Under the pieces are notes generated by a model. That model was given only the letters and a program-made list of their open reading frames with translations, made no database searches and was not told the origin of the DNA. From Agromyces hippuratus (GTDB taxonomy: Bacteria; Actinomycetota; Actinomycetes; Actinomycetales; Microbacteriaceae), in contig NZ_JACCFI010000001.1 in the NCBI RefSeq assembly GCF_013410355.1, positions 2,790,001 through 2,854,000 of the forward strand: a stretch of 64,000 bases of DNA, given 5' to 3'. Numbering within the stretch: position 1 is the first letter of the stretch; each line of letters opens with the position of its first letter. The translations under genes were made by a program, and so were the position numbers. Shown piece after piece: positions 15,826 to 24,486 of the stretch.

Positions 15826-17877
15826 ATGACCGATGTCGCGCTGCCCTCCGGAATCAAGCAGGACGAACTCGACGCGGGCATCCGCCCGCAAGACGACCTG
15901 TTCCGACACGTCAACGGCAAGTGGATCGAACGCACCGACATCCCGGCCGACAAGGCCAGGTACGGCTCGTTCCTCGTGCTGCACGAAGAGGCCGAGCAGG
16001 CCGTGCGCGAGATCATCGAGGAGTCGCAGGCGGCCGAGCCCGGCACCGAGGCCCGCAAGGTCGGCGACCTGTACGCGAGCTTCATGAACGAGGAGCGTGC
16101 GAACCTCCTGGGCGCCACCCCCATCGCGGGCCAGCTCGTCGAGGTCGACCTGATCGACTCGGTCGACGCGTTCCTCGAGACCCTCGGTCGGCTCGAGCGC
16201 CAGGGCGTGCCCGGTTTCGTGCAGCTCTACGTCGACAACGACCCGGGCGACCCCGAGCGCTACCTCGTCTTCGTCGAGCAGGGCGGCATCGGCCTGCCCG
16301 ACGAGAGCTACTTCCGCGAAGAGCGGTTCGAATCGGTTCGCGAGGCGTACCGTGCACACCTCGAGCGGATGCTGCGGCTCGCGCAGCTCGAGGCCCCCGA
16401 CGAGCGCGCGGCCCGGGTCTTCGAGCTCGAGACCGCGATCGCCGCGGCGCACTGGAGCAACGTCGAGACCCGCGACAGCGAGAAGACGTACAACCTGTTC
16501 TCGTGGGACGACGCGGTTGCCGAGGCATCCGTCGACCTGAACATCTGGCGCGACGCCATGGGCGTGCCCGCCGGGGCGTTCGACGAGATCGTGCTGCGCG
16601 AGCCCTCGTTCGTGCAGGGGCTCGGCGCGCTGCTCACCGCAGACCGCCTGCAGGCCTGGAAGGACTGGCTCGCGTGGCAGGTCGTGCGCGGCAGCGCCGC
16701 GTACCTCTCGAACGACTTCGTCGAGGCGAACTTCGACTTCTACGGCCGCACGCTCACCGGCACCCCGCAGATGCGCGAGCGCTGGAAGCGCGGCGTCTCG
16801 CTCGTCGAGGGCGCCATGGGCGAGGCCGTCGGCCGCATCTACGTCGAGCGGCACTTCCCGCCCGCCGCCAAGGAGGCGATGGACGACCTCGTCGCGAACC
16901 TCGTCGAGGCGTACCGCCGGTCGATCGACGCGCTCGAGTGGATGGGTGAGGAGACTCGCGCCAAGGCGCTCGACAAGCTCGCGAAGTTCACGCCGAAGAT
17001 CGGCTTCCCGGTGAAGTGGCGCGACTACTCGGCGCTCGAGATCACCGACGACCTGGTCGGCAACGTGCGGGCGACCGCCGAGTACGAGTTCAACCGCGAA
17101 CTCGGCAAGATCGGCAAGCCGCTCGATCGCGACGAGTGGTTCATGACGCCGCAGACGATCAACGCGTACTACAACCCCGGGTTCAACGAGATCGTGTTCC
17201 CGGCGGCGATCCTGCAGTACCCGTTCTTCGACGCGGAGCGCGACGCCGCCGCCAACTACGGCGCGATCGGCGCCGTCATCGGCCACGAGATCGGGCACGG
17301 CTTCGACGACCAGGGCTCGAAGTACGACGGCGACGGGCGCCTCACCGACTGGTGGACCGAGGCCGACCGCGCCGCCTTCGAGGAGCGCACGACGGCGCTC
17401 ATCGCCCAGTACGACGCGCTCGTGCCGGCGCAGCTCGAGACCGCGCAGGCGGAGACGGCGCAGGCCGAGACTGGGCAGGCGGAGACCGCGGTCGACGGCG
17501 AGAACGGCGACGAAGCCGATGCCGAGGCGCCGCACGTCAACGGCGCCCTCACGATCGGCGAGAACATCGGCGACCTCGGCGGGCTCGCGATCGCGTGGAA
17601 GGCGTACGTGCTCTCGCTCGGCGGCGACGTCGACTCGGCGCCCGTGATCGACGGGCTCACCGCCGCGCAGCGCTTCTTCCTGTCGTGGGCGCAGGCCTGG
17701 CAGATGAAGGGCCGTGACGAAGAGGTCGTGCGCCTGCTGGCGATCGACCCGCACTCGCCGAACGAGTTCCGCTGCAACCAGATCGTCAGGAACATCGACG
17801 AGTTCTACGCTAGCTTCGAAGTGACTCCCGACGACGCCCTCTGGCTCGAACCAGCCGAGCGTGTGACGATCTGGTAG
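15826..17877 (+). CDS. M13 family zinc endopeptidase (PepO/neprilysin-like)
   Basis: A 683-aa gluzincin. Seen: the zinc motif HEIGH at residues 487-491 (GHEIGHGFDDQG), the third ligand Glu579 and Asp583 in GENIGDLGG, NAYYNPGFNEIVFPAAILQ before the active site, and the substrate-binding NPHSP-like DPHSPNEFRCN near the C-terminus. No signal peptide is present, as in cytosolic actinobacterial PepO. A low-complexity insert with repeated AQAET units and an acidic stretch (about residues 537-566) interrupts the region between the zinc motif and the third ligand. The ATG follows a TAGGGT -10 box by 7 nt, so the start is well supported. Confidence 0.93.
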   Translation: MTDVALPSGIKQDELDAGIRPQDDLFRHVNGKWIERTDIPADKARYGSFLVLHEEAEQAVREIIEESQAAEPGTEARKVGDLYASFMNEERANLLGATPIAGQLVEVDLIDSVDAFLETLGRLERQGVPGFVQLYVDNDPGDPERYLVFVEQGGIGLPDESYFREERFESVREAYRAHLERMLRLAQLEAPDERAARVFELETAIAAAHWSNVETRDSEKTYNLFSWDDAVAEASVDLNIWRDAMGVPAGAFDEIVLREPSFVQGLGALLTADRLQAWKDWLAWQVVRGSAAYLSNDFVEANFDFYGRTLTGTPQMRERWKRGVSLVEGAMGEAVGRIYVERHFPPAAKEAMDDLVANLVEAYRRSIDALEWMGEETRAKALDKLAKFTPKIGFPVKWRDYSALEITDDLVGNVRATAEYEFNRELGKIGKPLDRDEWFMTPQTINAYYNPGFNEIVFPAAILQYPFFDAERDAAANYGAIGAVIGHEIGHGFDDQGSKYDGDGRLTDWWTEADRAAFEERTTALIAQYDALVPAQLETAQAETAQAETGQAETAVDGENGDEADAEAPHVNGALTIGENIGDLGGLAIAWKAYVLSLGGDVDSAPVIDGLTAAQRFFLSWAQAWQMKGRDEEVVRLLAIDPHSPNEFRCNQIVRNIDEFYASFEVTPDDALWLEPAERVTIW

Positions 17878-17957
17878 TGCTGCACATACAATCGAGAAAT
17901 TTCGAGCGCGCCGCTGACGCGGTGGGGGAGCGCCGACCGTCAGGGAGTGGAATCACC

Positions 17958-18866
17958 GTGGTGACGTCGTCGCAGGGTTCCGAGCGGCGCGCACGGCATA
18001 GCGACCTCCGTCGCGGCAAGCACCGCACCGAGGAGCCGGGCGAGAACTTCGCCCGCGGGTTCGACGCCCTCGGCGAGCTCGCACTCGCCGGGGTGCAGGT
18101 CTCGGCTCGTGCGACCGACCTCGCGACCGGAAAGGTGCTCTTCTCGGTCGACGACCACGTCGTCATGCCGACGGCGTCGATCGGCAAGGTGCTGCTGCTC
18201 GTCGAGGTCGCGTCGCGGCTCGCGGGCGACAGCAGCGAATCGTTCACGGTGCTCGATCGTGCCCCGCGCGACGCGGTCGGCGATTCGGGCATCTGGCAGC
18301 ACATGCAGTCGCCGTCGTTGCCCCTCGCCGACCTCGCGGCGCTCATCGGGGCGACGAGCGACAACCTCGCGACGAACGTGCTCATCCGCTACGTCGGGCT
18401 CGAAGCGGTGCGTGCCCGCACCGAGGCCCTCGGACTCACCCGCACGGCCCTCCTCGACCTCGTGCGCGATCACCGCGGCCCCGACGACGCCCCGCAGCTC
18501 TCGATCGGTTCGGCGAAGGAGCTGACGTGGCTGTTCGCCTCGCTCGCCCGCGGCGAGATCGTCTCGCCCGAGGTGTCGCAGCGGGTCGTCGGATGGCTCT
18601 CGCTGAACGCCGACCTCTCGATGGTCGCGAGCGCGTTCGGCCTCGATCCGCTCGCGCACCGCACCCCCGATCACAACGTGCTGCTCATGAACAAGACGGG
18701 CACCGACGGCGGGGTGCGCAGCGAGGTCGGCGTGCTCCGCGGTCCACGTGCGAGCGTCTCGTACGCGGTGTCGATGTACTACGCCGACACGATGATCTCC
18801 TCGCGCCTCGCGGTACTCGACGGCATGCGCCAGGTCGGTCTCGACCTGCTCGAGTACGTGCACTGA
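17958..18866 (+). CDS. Class A beta-lactamase-like serine hydrolase, no signal peptide
   Basis: A 302-aa protein with the class A beta-lactamase fold motifs SIGK (S74-K77), SDN (S134-N136) and KTG (K246-G248). The omega-loop Glu needed for deacylation in true class A enzymes is not evident (the corresponding stretch reads LLDLVRDHRGP). No signal peptide is visible; the N-terminus is polar and basic. These facts argue for a non-lactamase member of the Beta-lactamase2 family. The GTG at 17958 has AGGGAG ten bases upstream; a GTG at 17961 or an upstream GTG at 17877 are alternatives. It follows the M13 peptidase gene on the same strand. Confidence 0.78.
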   Translation: MVTSSQGSERRARHSDLRRGKHRTEEPGENFARGFDALGELALAGVQVSARATDLATGKVLFSVDDHVVMPTASIGKVLLLVEVASRLAGDSSESFTVLDRAPRDAVGDSGIWQHMQSPSLPLADLAALIGATSDNLATNVLIRYVGLEAVRARTEALGLTRTALLDLVRDHRGPDDAPQLSIGSAKELTWLFASLARGEIVSPEVSQRVVGWLSLNADLSMVASAFGLDPLAHRTPDHNVLLMNKTGTDGGVRSEVGVLRGPRASVSYAVSMYYADTMISSRLAVLDGMRQVGLDLLEYVH

Positions 18867-19162
18867 TGTCGATCCGGTCGTTCAGGTCGACCGATCGCGA
18901 CGCGGTCGAACGGCTGCTGACGATCGCATTGGCCACGCCGACGACGTCGGCCGACGCGCCGCCGATCGAGGTGGGGTTGAACACGGCGCTGCTCGGCGAC
19001 CCCGCCTACTCCGGGCGGTTCGGATTCGTTCCCGGGGCCGAGCTCGGCATCCTCGCGCCCGAGCCGGCATGGGGAGAGTACTTCCCAGCGCTCCGCCTCG
19101 CGGCCGCCGGCGACGCGCACCGCGGCGGGTTCCGCTACGCCCGCCCCTTCGAGGAGCTCTGA
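18866..19162 (+). pseudogene. Internally deleted GNAT N-acetyltransferase remnant
   Basis: A 98-aa frame. Residues 1-18 (SIRSFRSTDRDAVERLL) look like a GNAT N-terminus. From residue ~42, ALLGDPAYSGRFGFVPGAELGI matches the conserved C-terminal part of YhbS-like GNATs (normally LGHPxYYPRFGF). The whole acetyl-CoA-binding core (the R/Q-x-x-G-x-G/A loop) is missing, and full-length relatives are about 165 aa. The frame is still open, so an in-frame deletion is the simplest reading. The start overlaps the upstream stop (TGATG), and the 3' end overlaps the convergent hydrolase by 28 bp. Probably non-functional. Confidence 0.65.
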
Positions 19163-19977
19163 GCGATCGTCGCCTCGGTCTCCGTCGTCTCGGTCTCCGT
19201 CGTCTCCGCGTCGGCGTCGGCCGCTGCCGCGAAGGTCGCTCTCGCCGCCTCGATGACCGCCCCCGGTGGGGCTGAGAGCGACTCGACCGCGGCGACGACG
19301 GCCGCGGCCGTCTCGGCTGCCGAGAGGATGCGGAAGTGGCCAGCGACCGGCAGCAGCCGGTTGGTGGCGCCGGCGAGCGAGCTGCCCTCGGGCAGGTGCG
19401 GGTCGAAGACCCCGAAGATCGACACGATGCGCGAGTTGACGGATGCTGCGCTCGCGAGCTCGACGATCGTCGCGCTGTCGGGGTCGAACTCCCGCATGCT
19501 CGGGTCGAGCAGGTAGCGCGCCAGCCGCGCTCCGCCGAACGGCGTGGCGATCGCGACGAGCCCGCGCAGGTCGAGGCGATGATCGAGATCGCCGAGCAGC
19601 AGCCGCTTGCCGACGAGCCCGCCCTTGGAGTGGGCGACGACGACCCGGCCCGATGGCGGGGTCGGGATGCGCGCGAGCGCGCGCCGCACGCGCTCGGCGG
19701 TCTCGGGGATCGCGAGCAGGTTCGCGCCGAGGCCGTGGGCGACCTGTACCCGGTAGCCATGGGCGTTCAGCGCATCGCCGAGCGGCTCCATGAACGACCA
19801 GTGCTCGTAGACGCCGGGCAGCAGCAGGATCGTCGGCTTGCCGGCGTCTCCTCGCGCCCATCGTCTCGGCAGCTTCGGCACGGTGAGCACGCGCAGCTGC
19901 TGCTTCGCGGCATCGAGGTAGTCGAGCGCCCACCAGGCGGCGGCAGCGAAGGGTGAGAGCCGTGCGGGTGTCACCAT
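19135..19977 (-). CDS. Alpha/beta hydrolase (lipase-like)
   Basis: A 280-aa alpha/beta hydrolase. Seen: LLLPGVYEHW as the oxyanion region, the nucleophile elbow AHSKGG, VAIATPFGG after it, and a C-terminal His in VAGHFRIL. Triacylglycerol-lipase or esterase activity is inferred. The last ~25 residues are a low-complexity repeat of Glu and Thr (ETTETETTETE), outside the fold. A TAGACT -10 box ends 7 nt before the ATG at 19977, implying a leaderless mRNA. The 3' end overlaps the decayed acetyltransferase gene on the opposite strand. Confidence 0.82.
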   Translation of the reverse strand: MVTPARLSPFAAAAWWALDYLDAAKQQLRVLTVPKLPRRWARGDAGKPTILLLPGVYEHWSFMEPLGDALNAHGYRVQVAHGLGANLLAIPETAERVRRALARIPTPPSGRVVVAHSKGGLVGKRLLLGDLDHRLDLRGLVAIATPFGGARLARYLLDPSMREFDPDSATIVELASAASVNSRIVSIFGVFDPHLPEGSSLAGATNRLLPVAGHFRILSAAETAAAVVAAVESLSAPPGAVIEAARATFAAAADADAETTETETTETEATIAQSSSKGRA

Positions 19978-19984
19978 GCTCCGC

Positions 19985-19990
19985 AGTCTA
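19985..19990 (-). promoter_or_regulatory. Leaderless -10 box for the alpha/beta hydrolase gene
   Basis: TAGACT on the minus strand, ending 7 nt before the ATG at 19977. Confidence 0.5.
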
Positions 19991-20016
19991 CGAGGGCGGG
20001 GTCGAAGCGGCGCGTC

Positions 20017-20424
20017 TCAGTCGATGAGCCCGGCGGCGGCGAGTCGCTCGAGCACCTCGGCTCCGGCAGGTGGGCATCGATCGAGGTCGGCGGTCGTCAC
20101 CCAGTGCAGGCTGCCGACCTCGGCCGAGGCGAAGGGCGCGGCATCCGTCTCGGCGTGGAACACCCGCATGCGCACGAGGCGGCCTTCGGGCTCGCCGTGC
20201 GCCTGTACGACGACCTCGAAGAGCTCCAGGAGTTCGGCGGGGTCGAGCACGAGCGCGACCTCCTCGAGGGCTTCGCGGGCCGCGGCCTCGGCAGCCGTCT
20301 CGCCATCGTCGATCTTGCCGCCGGGCATGTAGTACACGTCGCGGTCGCGTGCGGTGACCATGAGCACGCGACGATCGCGCACGAGGGCGATGGCGGCGAC
20401 ACGGATGTCGGTGAGCTGAGGCAT
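20017..20424 (-). CDS. NUDIX hydrolase
   Basis: A 135-aa NUDIX protein. The Nudix box is GGKIDDGETAAEAAAREALEEV; it has the REUXEE core, but the residue after EE is Val-Ala rather than the usual X-Gly. Members hydrolyse nucleoside diphosphates linked to another moiety; the substrate cannot be told here. The ATG at 20424 (MPQLTDI) is preferred over one three codons upstream, because the minus-strand -10 TAGGGT (20432-20437) ends 7 nt before it and overlaps the upstream ATG. It is divergent from the lactate-oxidase-family gene at 20509. Confidence 0.88.
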   Translation of the reverse strand: MPQLTDIRVAAIALVRDRRVLMVTARDRDVYYMPGGKIDDGETAAEAAAREALEEVALVLDPAELLELFEVVVQAHGEPEGRLVRMRVFHAETDAAPFASAEVGSLHWVTTADLDRCPPAGAEVLERLAAAGLID

Positions 20425-20431
20425 CCGTTCC

Positions 20432-20437
20432 ACCCTA
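20432..20437 (-). promoter_or_regulatory. Leaderless -10 box for the NUDIX gene
   Basis: TAGGGT on the minus strand, ending 7 nt before the ATG at 20424; it decides between two in-frame ATG codons. Confidence 0.5.
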
Positions 20438-20508
20438 CGTCGTCGGGTCTGTCGCCCCGCGAGGCCGCACCGCTACGCTGGCTCGCACCAGCGCGAAGGA
20501 GCGAACCG

Positions 20509-21822
20509 ATGGCCGACGAGCAGACGACCAGCCCACGAGGATTCGCGCGGGACGTGCAGTCCGAGGTGTACCGGGCCGGGCTCTCGGGCATCCGCCCCGC
20601 CGTGCCGGTCGACTTCGGCGCGCTCGAGCGGGCCGCGCGCAAGGCCGTATCGACGGAGGCGTTCGCCTACCTCGCCGGTGGCGCCGGCGCCGAGGCGACG
20701 ATGGCCGCGAACCGTGCGGCCTTCGCGCGGTGGCAGATCTGGCCGCGCGTGCTCAGAGACGTCTCGGAGCGCGACCTCTCGATCGAGTTGCTCGGCAAGA
20801 AGCGGGCGACGCCGTTCATGCTCTCGCCGATCGGTGTCGCCGAGATGGCGCACCCCGAGGCCGATGTCGCGGTGGGCCGGGCCGCCGCCGCGCTCGACGT
20901 GCCCTACCTGCTATCGAACCAGGCGTCCCGCCCGATGGAGGAGGTCGCCGCCGCGATGGGCTCGCGATCGCGATGGTTCCAGCTCTACTGGAGCGCCTCC
21001 GACCAGCTCAACGCCTCGTTCGTGCGTCGCGCCGAGGCATCCGGCTGCGAGGCGATCGTCGTCACGCTCGATACGCACCTGCTCGGCTGGCGCACCCGAG
21101 ATCTCGACGCCGCCTACCTGCCGTTCACGCGGGGGCAGGGCATCGCGCAGTACACGAGCGACCCCGTCTTCGCCGAGCTCGTGCGGCAGCGGGTCGCTGC
21201 GGGCGCCGGCGGGGGAGCGCGCCCCAAGGTCACCCCGACGCTGCTCGCCTCGGCGTTCTCGATCGCGCGCGCCGGCGCCCGCACCCCGCTCGTCGACGGG
21301 GGCGTTCGTGCGGCCCTGCGCTCGCCGCTGCCACGGGCGGCGATCGAGACCTTCCTCGACGTGTTCTCGAACCCGGCGCTCACCTGGGGCGACCTCGCGA
21401 AGCTGCGCGAGTGGACGAAGCTGCCGGTGCTGCTGAAGGGCGTGCTGCATCCGGATGACGCGGCGCAGGCGCTCGATCACGGCGTCGACGGCATCGTGGT
21501 CTCGAACCACGGCGGCCGGCAGGTCGACGACTCGGTCGCGAGCCTCGACGCCCTGCCGGGAGTCGTCGAACGGGTGGGCGGGCGCGTGCCCGTCATCCTC
21601 GACAGCGGCGTGCGCGGCGGTGCCGACGCGTTCATCGCCCTCGCGCGCGGCGCCACCGCCGTCGGCATCGGACGCCCCTACGTCTACGGGCTCGCGGTCG
21701 CCGGGGCCACGGGCGTGCGCGAGGTCGTGCGCAACCACATCGCCGAGTTCGACCTCACGCTCGGGCTCGCCGGGCACCGCTCGGTCGCCGAGATCGGGCC
21801 GGATTCGCTGCGCGCCGCGTGA
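20509..21822 (+). CDS. FMN-dependent alpha-hydroxy acid oxidizing protein (lactate 2-monooxygenase-like)
   Basis: A 437-aa TIM-barrel flavoenzyme of the lactate/glycolate oxidase family. Seen: the FMN-binding SPIGVAEMAHPEADVAVGRAA, the catalytic VVSNHGGRQVDDS with the base His and substrate-binding Arg, and ILDSGVRGGADAFIALARGA with GIGRPYVYGLA for the phosphate. A long insertion between barrel strands (about residues 230-265) resembles lactate 2-monooxygenases rather than LldD. It probably oxidises L-lactate or a related hydroxy acid. GAAGGAG lies about 9 bases before the ATG. An 18-bp direct duplication covers the stop codon (21809-21844), creating a second unused TGA. Confidence 0.88.
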   Translation: MADEQTTSPRGFARDVQSEVYRAGLSGIRPAVPVDFGALERAARKAVSTEAFAYLAGGAGAEATMAANRAAFARWQIWPRVLRDVSERDLSIELLGKKRATPFMLSPIGVAEMAHPEADVAVGRAAAALDVPYLLSNQASRPMEEVAAAMGSRSRWFQLYWSASDQLNASFVRRAEASGCEAIVVTLDTHLLGWRTRDLDAAYLPFTRGQGIAQYTSDPVFAELVRQRVAAGAGGGARPKVTPTLLASAFSIARAGARTPLVDGGVRAALRSPLPRAAIETFLDVFSNPALTWGDLAKLREWTKLPVLLKGVLHPDDAAQALDHGVDGIVVSNHGGRQVDDSVASLDALPGVVERVGGRVPVILDSGVRGGADAFIALARGATAVGIGRPYVYGLAVAGATGVREVVRNHIAEFDLTLGLAGHRSVAEIGPDSLRAA

Positions 21823-21900
21823 GCCGTGCGCGCCGCGTGAGCCGCGGCATCCGAGGGACCGATGCCCGAAGCGCTGCTGCAGCCGCCGTCGTGCAGGCGC

Positions 21901-24486
21901 CTACCTGGTGAGCGTCTTCACGAGGGCGACGGCCTCCGATGGCGACACGTCGGGCAGGTACGCCTTGCCGATCGCGATGCCGATCGCCGGCAGCGCGAGC
22001 GGGTCGGGGTAGGCCATCGAGATGGTCTCGTACTCGGGGTTGAACTTCGCCTTGAACCGGAACAACGACGAGAAGCCGTAGGCCGGCTCGAGGGTCGCGG
22101 CGAGGAAGTCGAGGAGCCGCGTCATGACCGTCGGCTCGGGCGGCGTCTCGCCCGGGGCGAGCGGCTTGGTCGCGAGCGGGGCGCCCGAGAGGCTCAGCAC
22201 CTCGGCACCCTCCTCCTTCATGTGCAGCGCCGCGGAGGCGATGAGGAACTCCATGATGCCGTTCATGCTGCCGTCGGCCCGGCGCATGAAGTCGATGGTC
22301 CAGCCGATCACGGCGCCGTCGCGGTAGACGGGCAGCCAACTCGTCACGGCCTGCAGCCGCCCGTCGGGCCCGACCGCGAGCATGAGGCGCACCTCGGGAT
22401 CCTTCAGCTCCTCCATGCCGCCGAGCGTGAAGCCCATCTCGGGCAGCTCCTTCTCGGCGATCCACTCCTCGGAGATCGCGTTGATCTGGGCGACCGTCGT
22501 GAGGGGCAGCTCGTCCCAGCTGGTCCAGACCGTGGTCATGCCCTCCTTGATGCCGCGGTTCAGCGCCTGCCGCACCTTCTGCCAGGGCTTGCCCGCGAGT
22601 TCGAGCCCCTTCGTGCGCACGAGCGTCTCCTCACCGACCGACATGTGCTCCCACTCGAGTTCGTCGAACACGGGCAGGTACTGCGGGTGCACGCTGTAGA
22701 AGACGGGCACCCAGCTGTTCGCGTCGCAGAACGCGGCGAATTCGCGGATGACGCGGCCGCCGTCGCCCGGCGCGCAGATCGGGTCGGACATCGTGATGGC
22801 GACGCCGTTGATCACGCGGTAGGCGACGGCGGAGTCGCCGTCGTCGCCGAACCACGCCACGTTGCCCGGCCAGGTCGCCATGAACCCGAGCGTGCCGCCG
22901 CCGTTGCGGTGCAGCAGCTCGCGGAGCCGTGCGTCGTCGGCGGTCCTCGCGGCGGTGCCGGTGCGCGACATCAGCCGGATCGCCGCGACGATGAACACCG
23001 TCCAGAACACCGGGCCGACGGCTTGGGCGAGGAAGCTCGTGAGGTCGTGGCCGGGCAGCACGATCGGGTCGACGGCGGCGAGGAAGTGGGGCGGCACGAA
23101 CCGCTTGGCGGTGTCGAGCAGCACGTCCCACCCGGTCGCTGCCGGCCAGTACTCGTCGACGGTCGCGAGTCCGGTCACGAGGTAGAGCCCCGCGAGCACG
23201 ACGAAGGCGCCGCCCACGACCCCGGCGAACCGAGCGAACGCGCCGCGCGGCGCCCGGATCTGGAAATGCCGTCTCGTGACGATGAGCATGACGATGATGC
23301 CGATCGGCAGCGCGAGCACGGCGACGATCCAGACGAGCAGCTCGCCGAGGTCGAACACCGTCCACGTGCCGTCGTCGACGTCGGCGGTCGTCACGGTGAC
23401 GTCGAACGCCGTGCGGGCGAACAGCAGGATGGCGGCGTTCACCCCGATCGCGAGCCAGCGGGCGAAGCGGCGGCCGTGCCGGAGCCCCCATGCGGCGAGC
23501 AGCAGGAGCAGCACCGGCACGAACGAGAGCAGGAACATGCCGAACCCCTGCGCGCTGAGCAGGGCGAGCTGGGCGGTGCACGACTCGGAGGCGATCGCCG
23601 CCGCGGTGGCGGCCTCGCCGCCGCACTTCGCCATCACGGCCGAGAGCTCGAGGGGCTCGTCGGCGTAGAGGTACGAGCCGAAGGCGAAGGGCGTCAGCTC
23701 GGAGCGGTTCACGAGGGCGACGACCGGGCCGATACCGGTCACCGCGACGACGGCGGCGACGAGCGTGCGGGTCTCGCCGTGCGAGCTGCGCTTGGCCGAG
23801 AGGGTCGAGGCGTCACGGGTGAACAGGGCGCCGAGCAGGTAGCCGGCGATCGCGGCGACCAGGCGGTACGCATTCGACGAGTCGCCGTCGTAGAGCACGA
23901 ACACGAGGATGAAGGCTGACGCGCCGACACGGATGCGTCGCCGCCAGAGCCTGCCCATGAACGCCGTCGCCGTGATGAGCGCGCCCACGATGCCGGCGAG
24001 CGGGTCGAGCGTCAGGTCGGCGGCGGTGCCCGTCGCCCACCATTCGCCGGCGAGCGAGCCGATCCACTGCAGCCAGGTGCCGATCGCGACGCCGAGTGCG
24101 CCGGTCACGAGGAACGCGACGATCGTGCGCCACGTGCCCATGCGCCGCTCGGCGACGCCGAGCAGCACCAGTGCCGCGAGCACCCCGAAGACGAGCTGGA
24201 AGGGGTCGTACGGAATGACGAGCGCGGTCGCGACGGTCCACCACTGCCGGCCGTCGACCGTCGTGATCACCCCGGCCGCCCACGTCGTCGCCGTCGCATC
24301 GGACGCGACGCCGAAGAGGGTGCCCGTCGCGATCGCGGTCACGACGAGCAGCGCCGCGAGGGTGATGCTGAAGGGCACGCGACGGATGAATCCGCCGAGC
24401 GCCTCCGCCGTGGAGTGGAGTCGGCCCGTCGGCTCGGTGTCGACCGAGTCGCCCCTGCCCTCGGGGGCTTCCGCCGCCGCGCTCAT
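21901..24486 (-). CDS. MprF-like aminoacyl-phosphatidylglycerol synthase/flippase
   Basis: An 861-aa membrane protein. The N-terminal half (about residues 35-430) has roughly 12 hydrophobic segments, the first six resembling a rhomboid-like domain. The C-terminal half (about 470-861) is a DUF2156 GNAT-like transferase: GGGTLGFMATWPGNVAWFG at its start, VPVFYSVHPQYLP, and GMEELKDPEVRLMLAV. MprF-type enzymes move Lys or Ala from tRNA to phosphatidylglycerol, lowering the negative charge of the membrane and giving resistance to cationic peptides. The amino acid used is not predictable here. Its ATG overlaps the TGA of the upstream esterase gene (ATGA), so the two are co-translated. Confidence 0.85.
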   Translation of the reverse strand: MSAAAEAPEGRGDSVDTEPTGRLHSTAEALGGFIRRVPFSITLAALLVVTAIATGTLFGVASDATATTWAAGVITTVDGRQWWTVATALVIPYDPFQLVFGVLAALVLLGVAERRMGTWRTIVAFLVTGALGVAIGTWLQWIGSLAGEWWATGTAADLTLDPLAGIVGALITATAFMGRLWRRRIRVGASAFILVFVLYDGDSSNAYRLVAAIAGYLLGALFTRDASTLSAKRSSHGETRTLVAAVVAVTGIGPVVALVNRSELTPFAFGSYLYADEPLELSAVMAKCGGEAATAAAIASESCTAQLALLSAQGFGMFLLSFVPVLLLLLAAWGLRHGRRFARWLAIGVNAAILLFARTAFDVTVTTADVDDGTWTVFDLGELLVWIVAVLALPIGIIVMLIVTRRHFQIRAPRGAFARFAGVVGGAFVVLAGLYLVTGLATVDEYWPAATGWDVLLDTAKRFVPPHFLAAVDPIVLPGHDLTSFLAQAVGPVFWTVFIVAAIRLMSRTGTAARTADDARLRELLHRNGGGTLGFMATWPGNVAWFGDDGDSAVAYRVINGVAITMSDPICAPGDGGRVIREFAAFCDANSWVPVFYSVHPQYLPVFDELEWEHMSVGEETLVRTKGLELAGKPWQKVRQALNRGIKEGMTTVWTSWDELPLTTVAQINAISEEWIAEKELPEMGFTLGGMEELKDPEVRLMLAVGPDGRLQAVTSWLPVYRDGAVIGWTIDFMRRADGSMNGIMEFLIASAALHMKEEGAEVLSLSGAPLATKPLAPGETPPEPTVMTRLLDFLAATLEPAYGFSSLFRFKAKFNPEYETISMAYPDPLALPAIGIAIGKAYLPDVSPSEAVALVKTLTR

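Noticed and set aside
17958..18866. Functional beta-lactamase resistance gene
   Set aside because: There is no signal peptide and no evident omega-loop Glu, so antibiotic hydrolysis is not supported.
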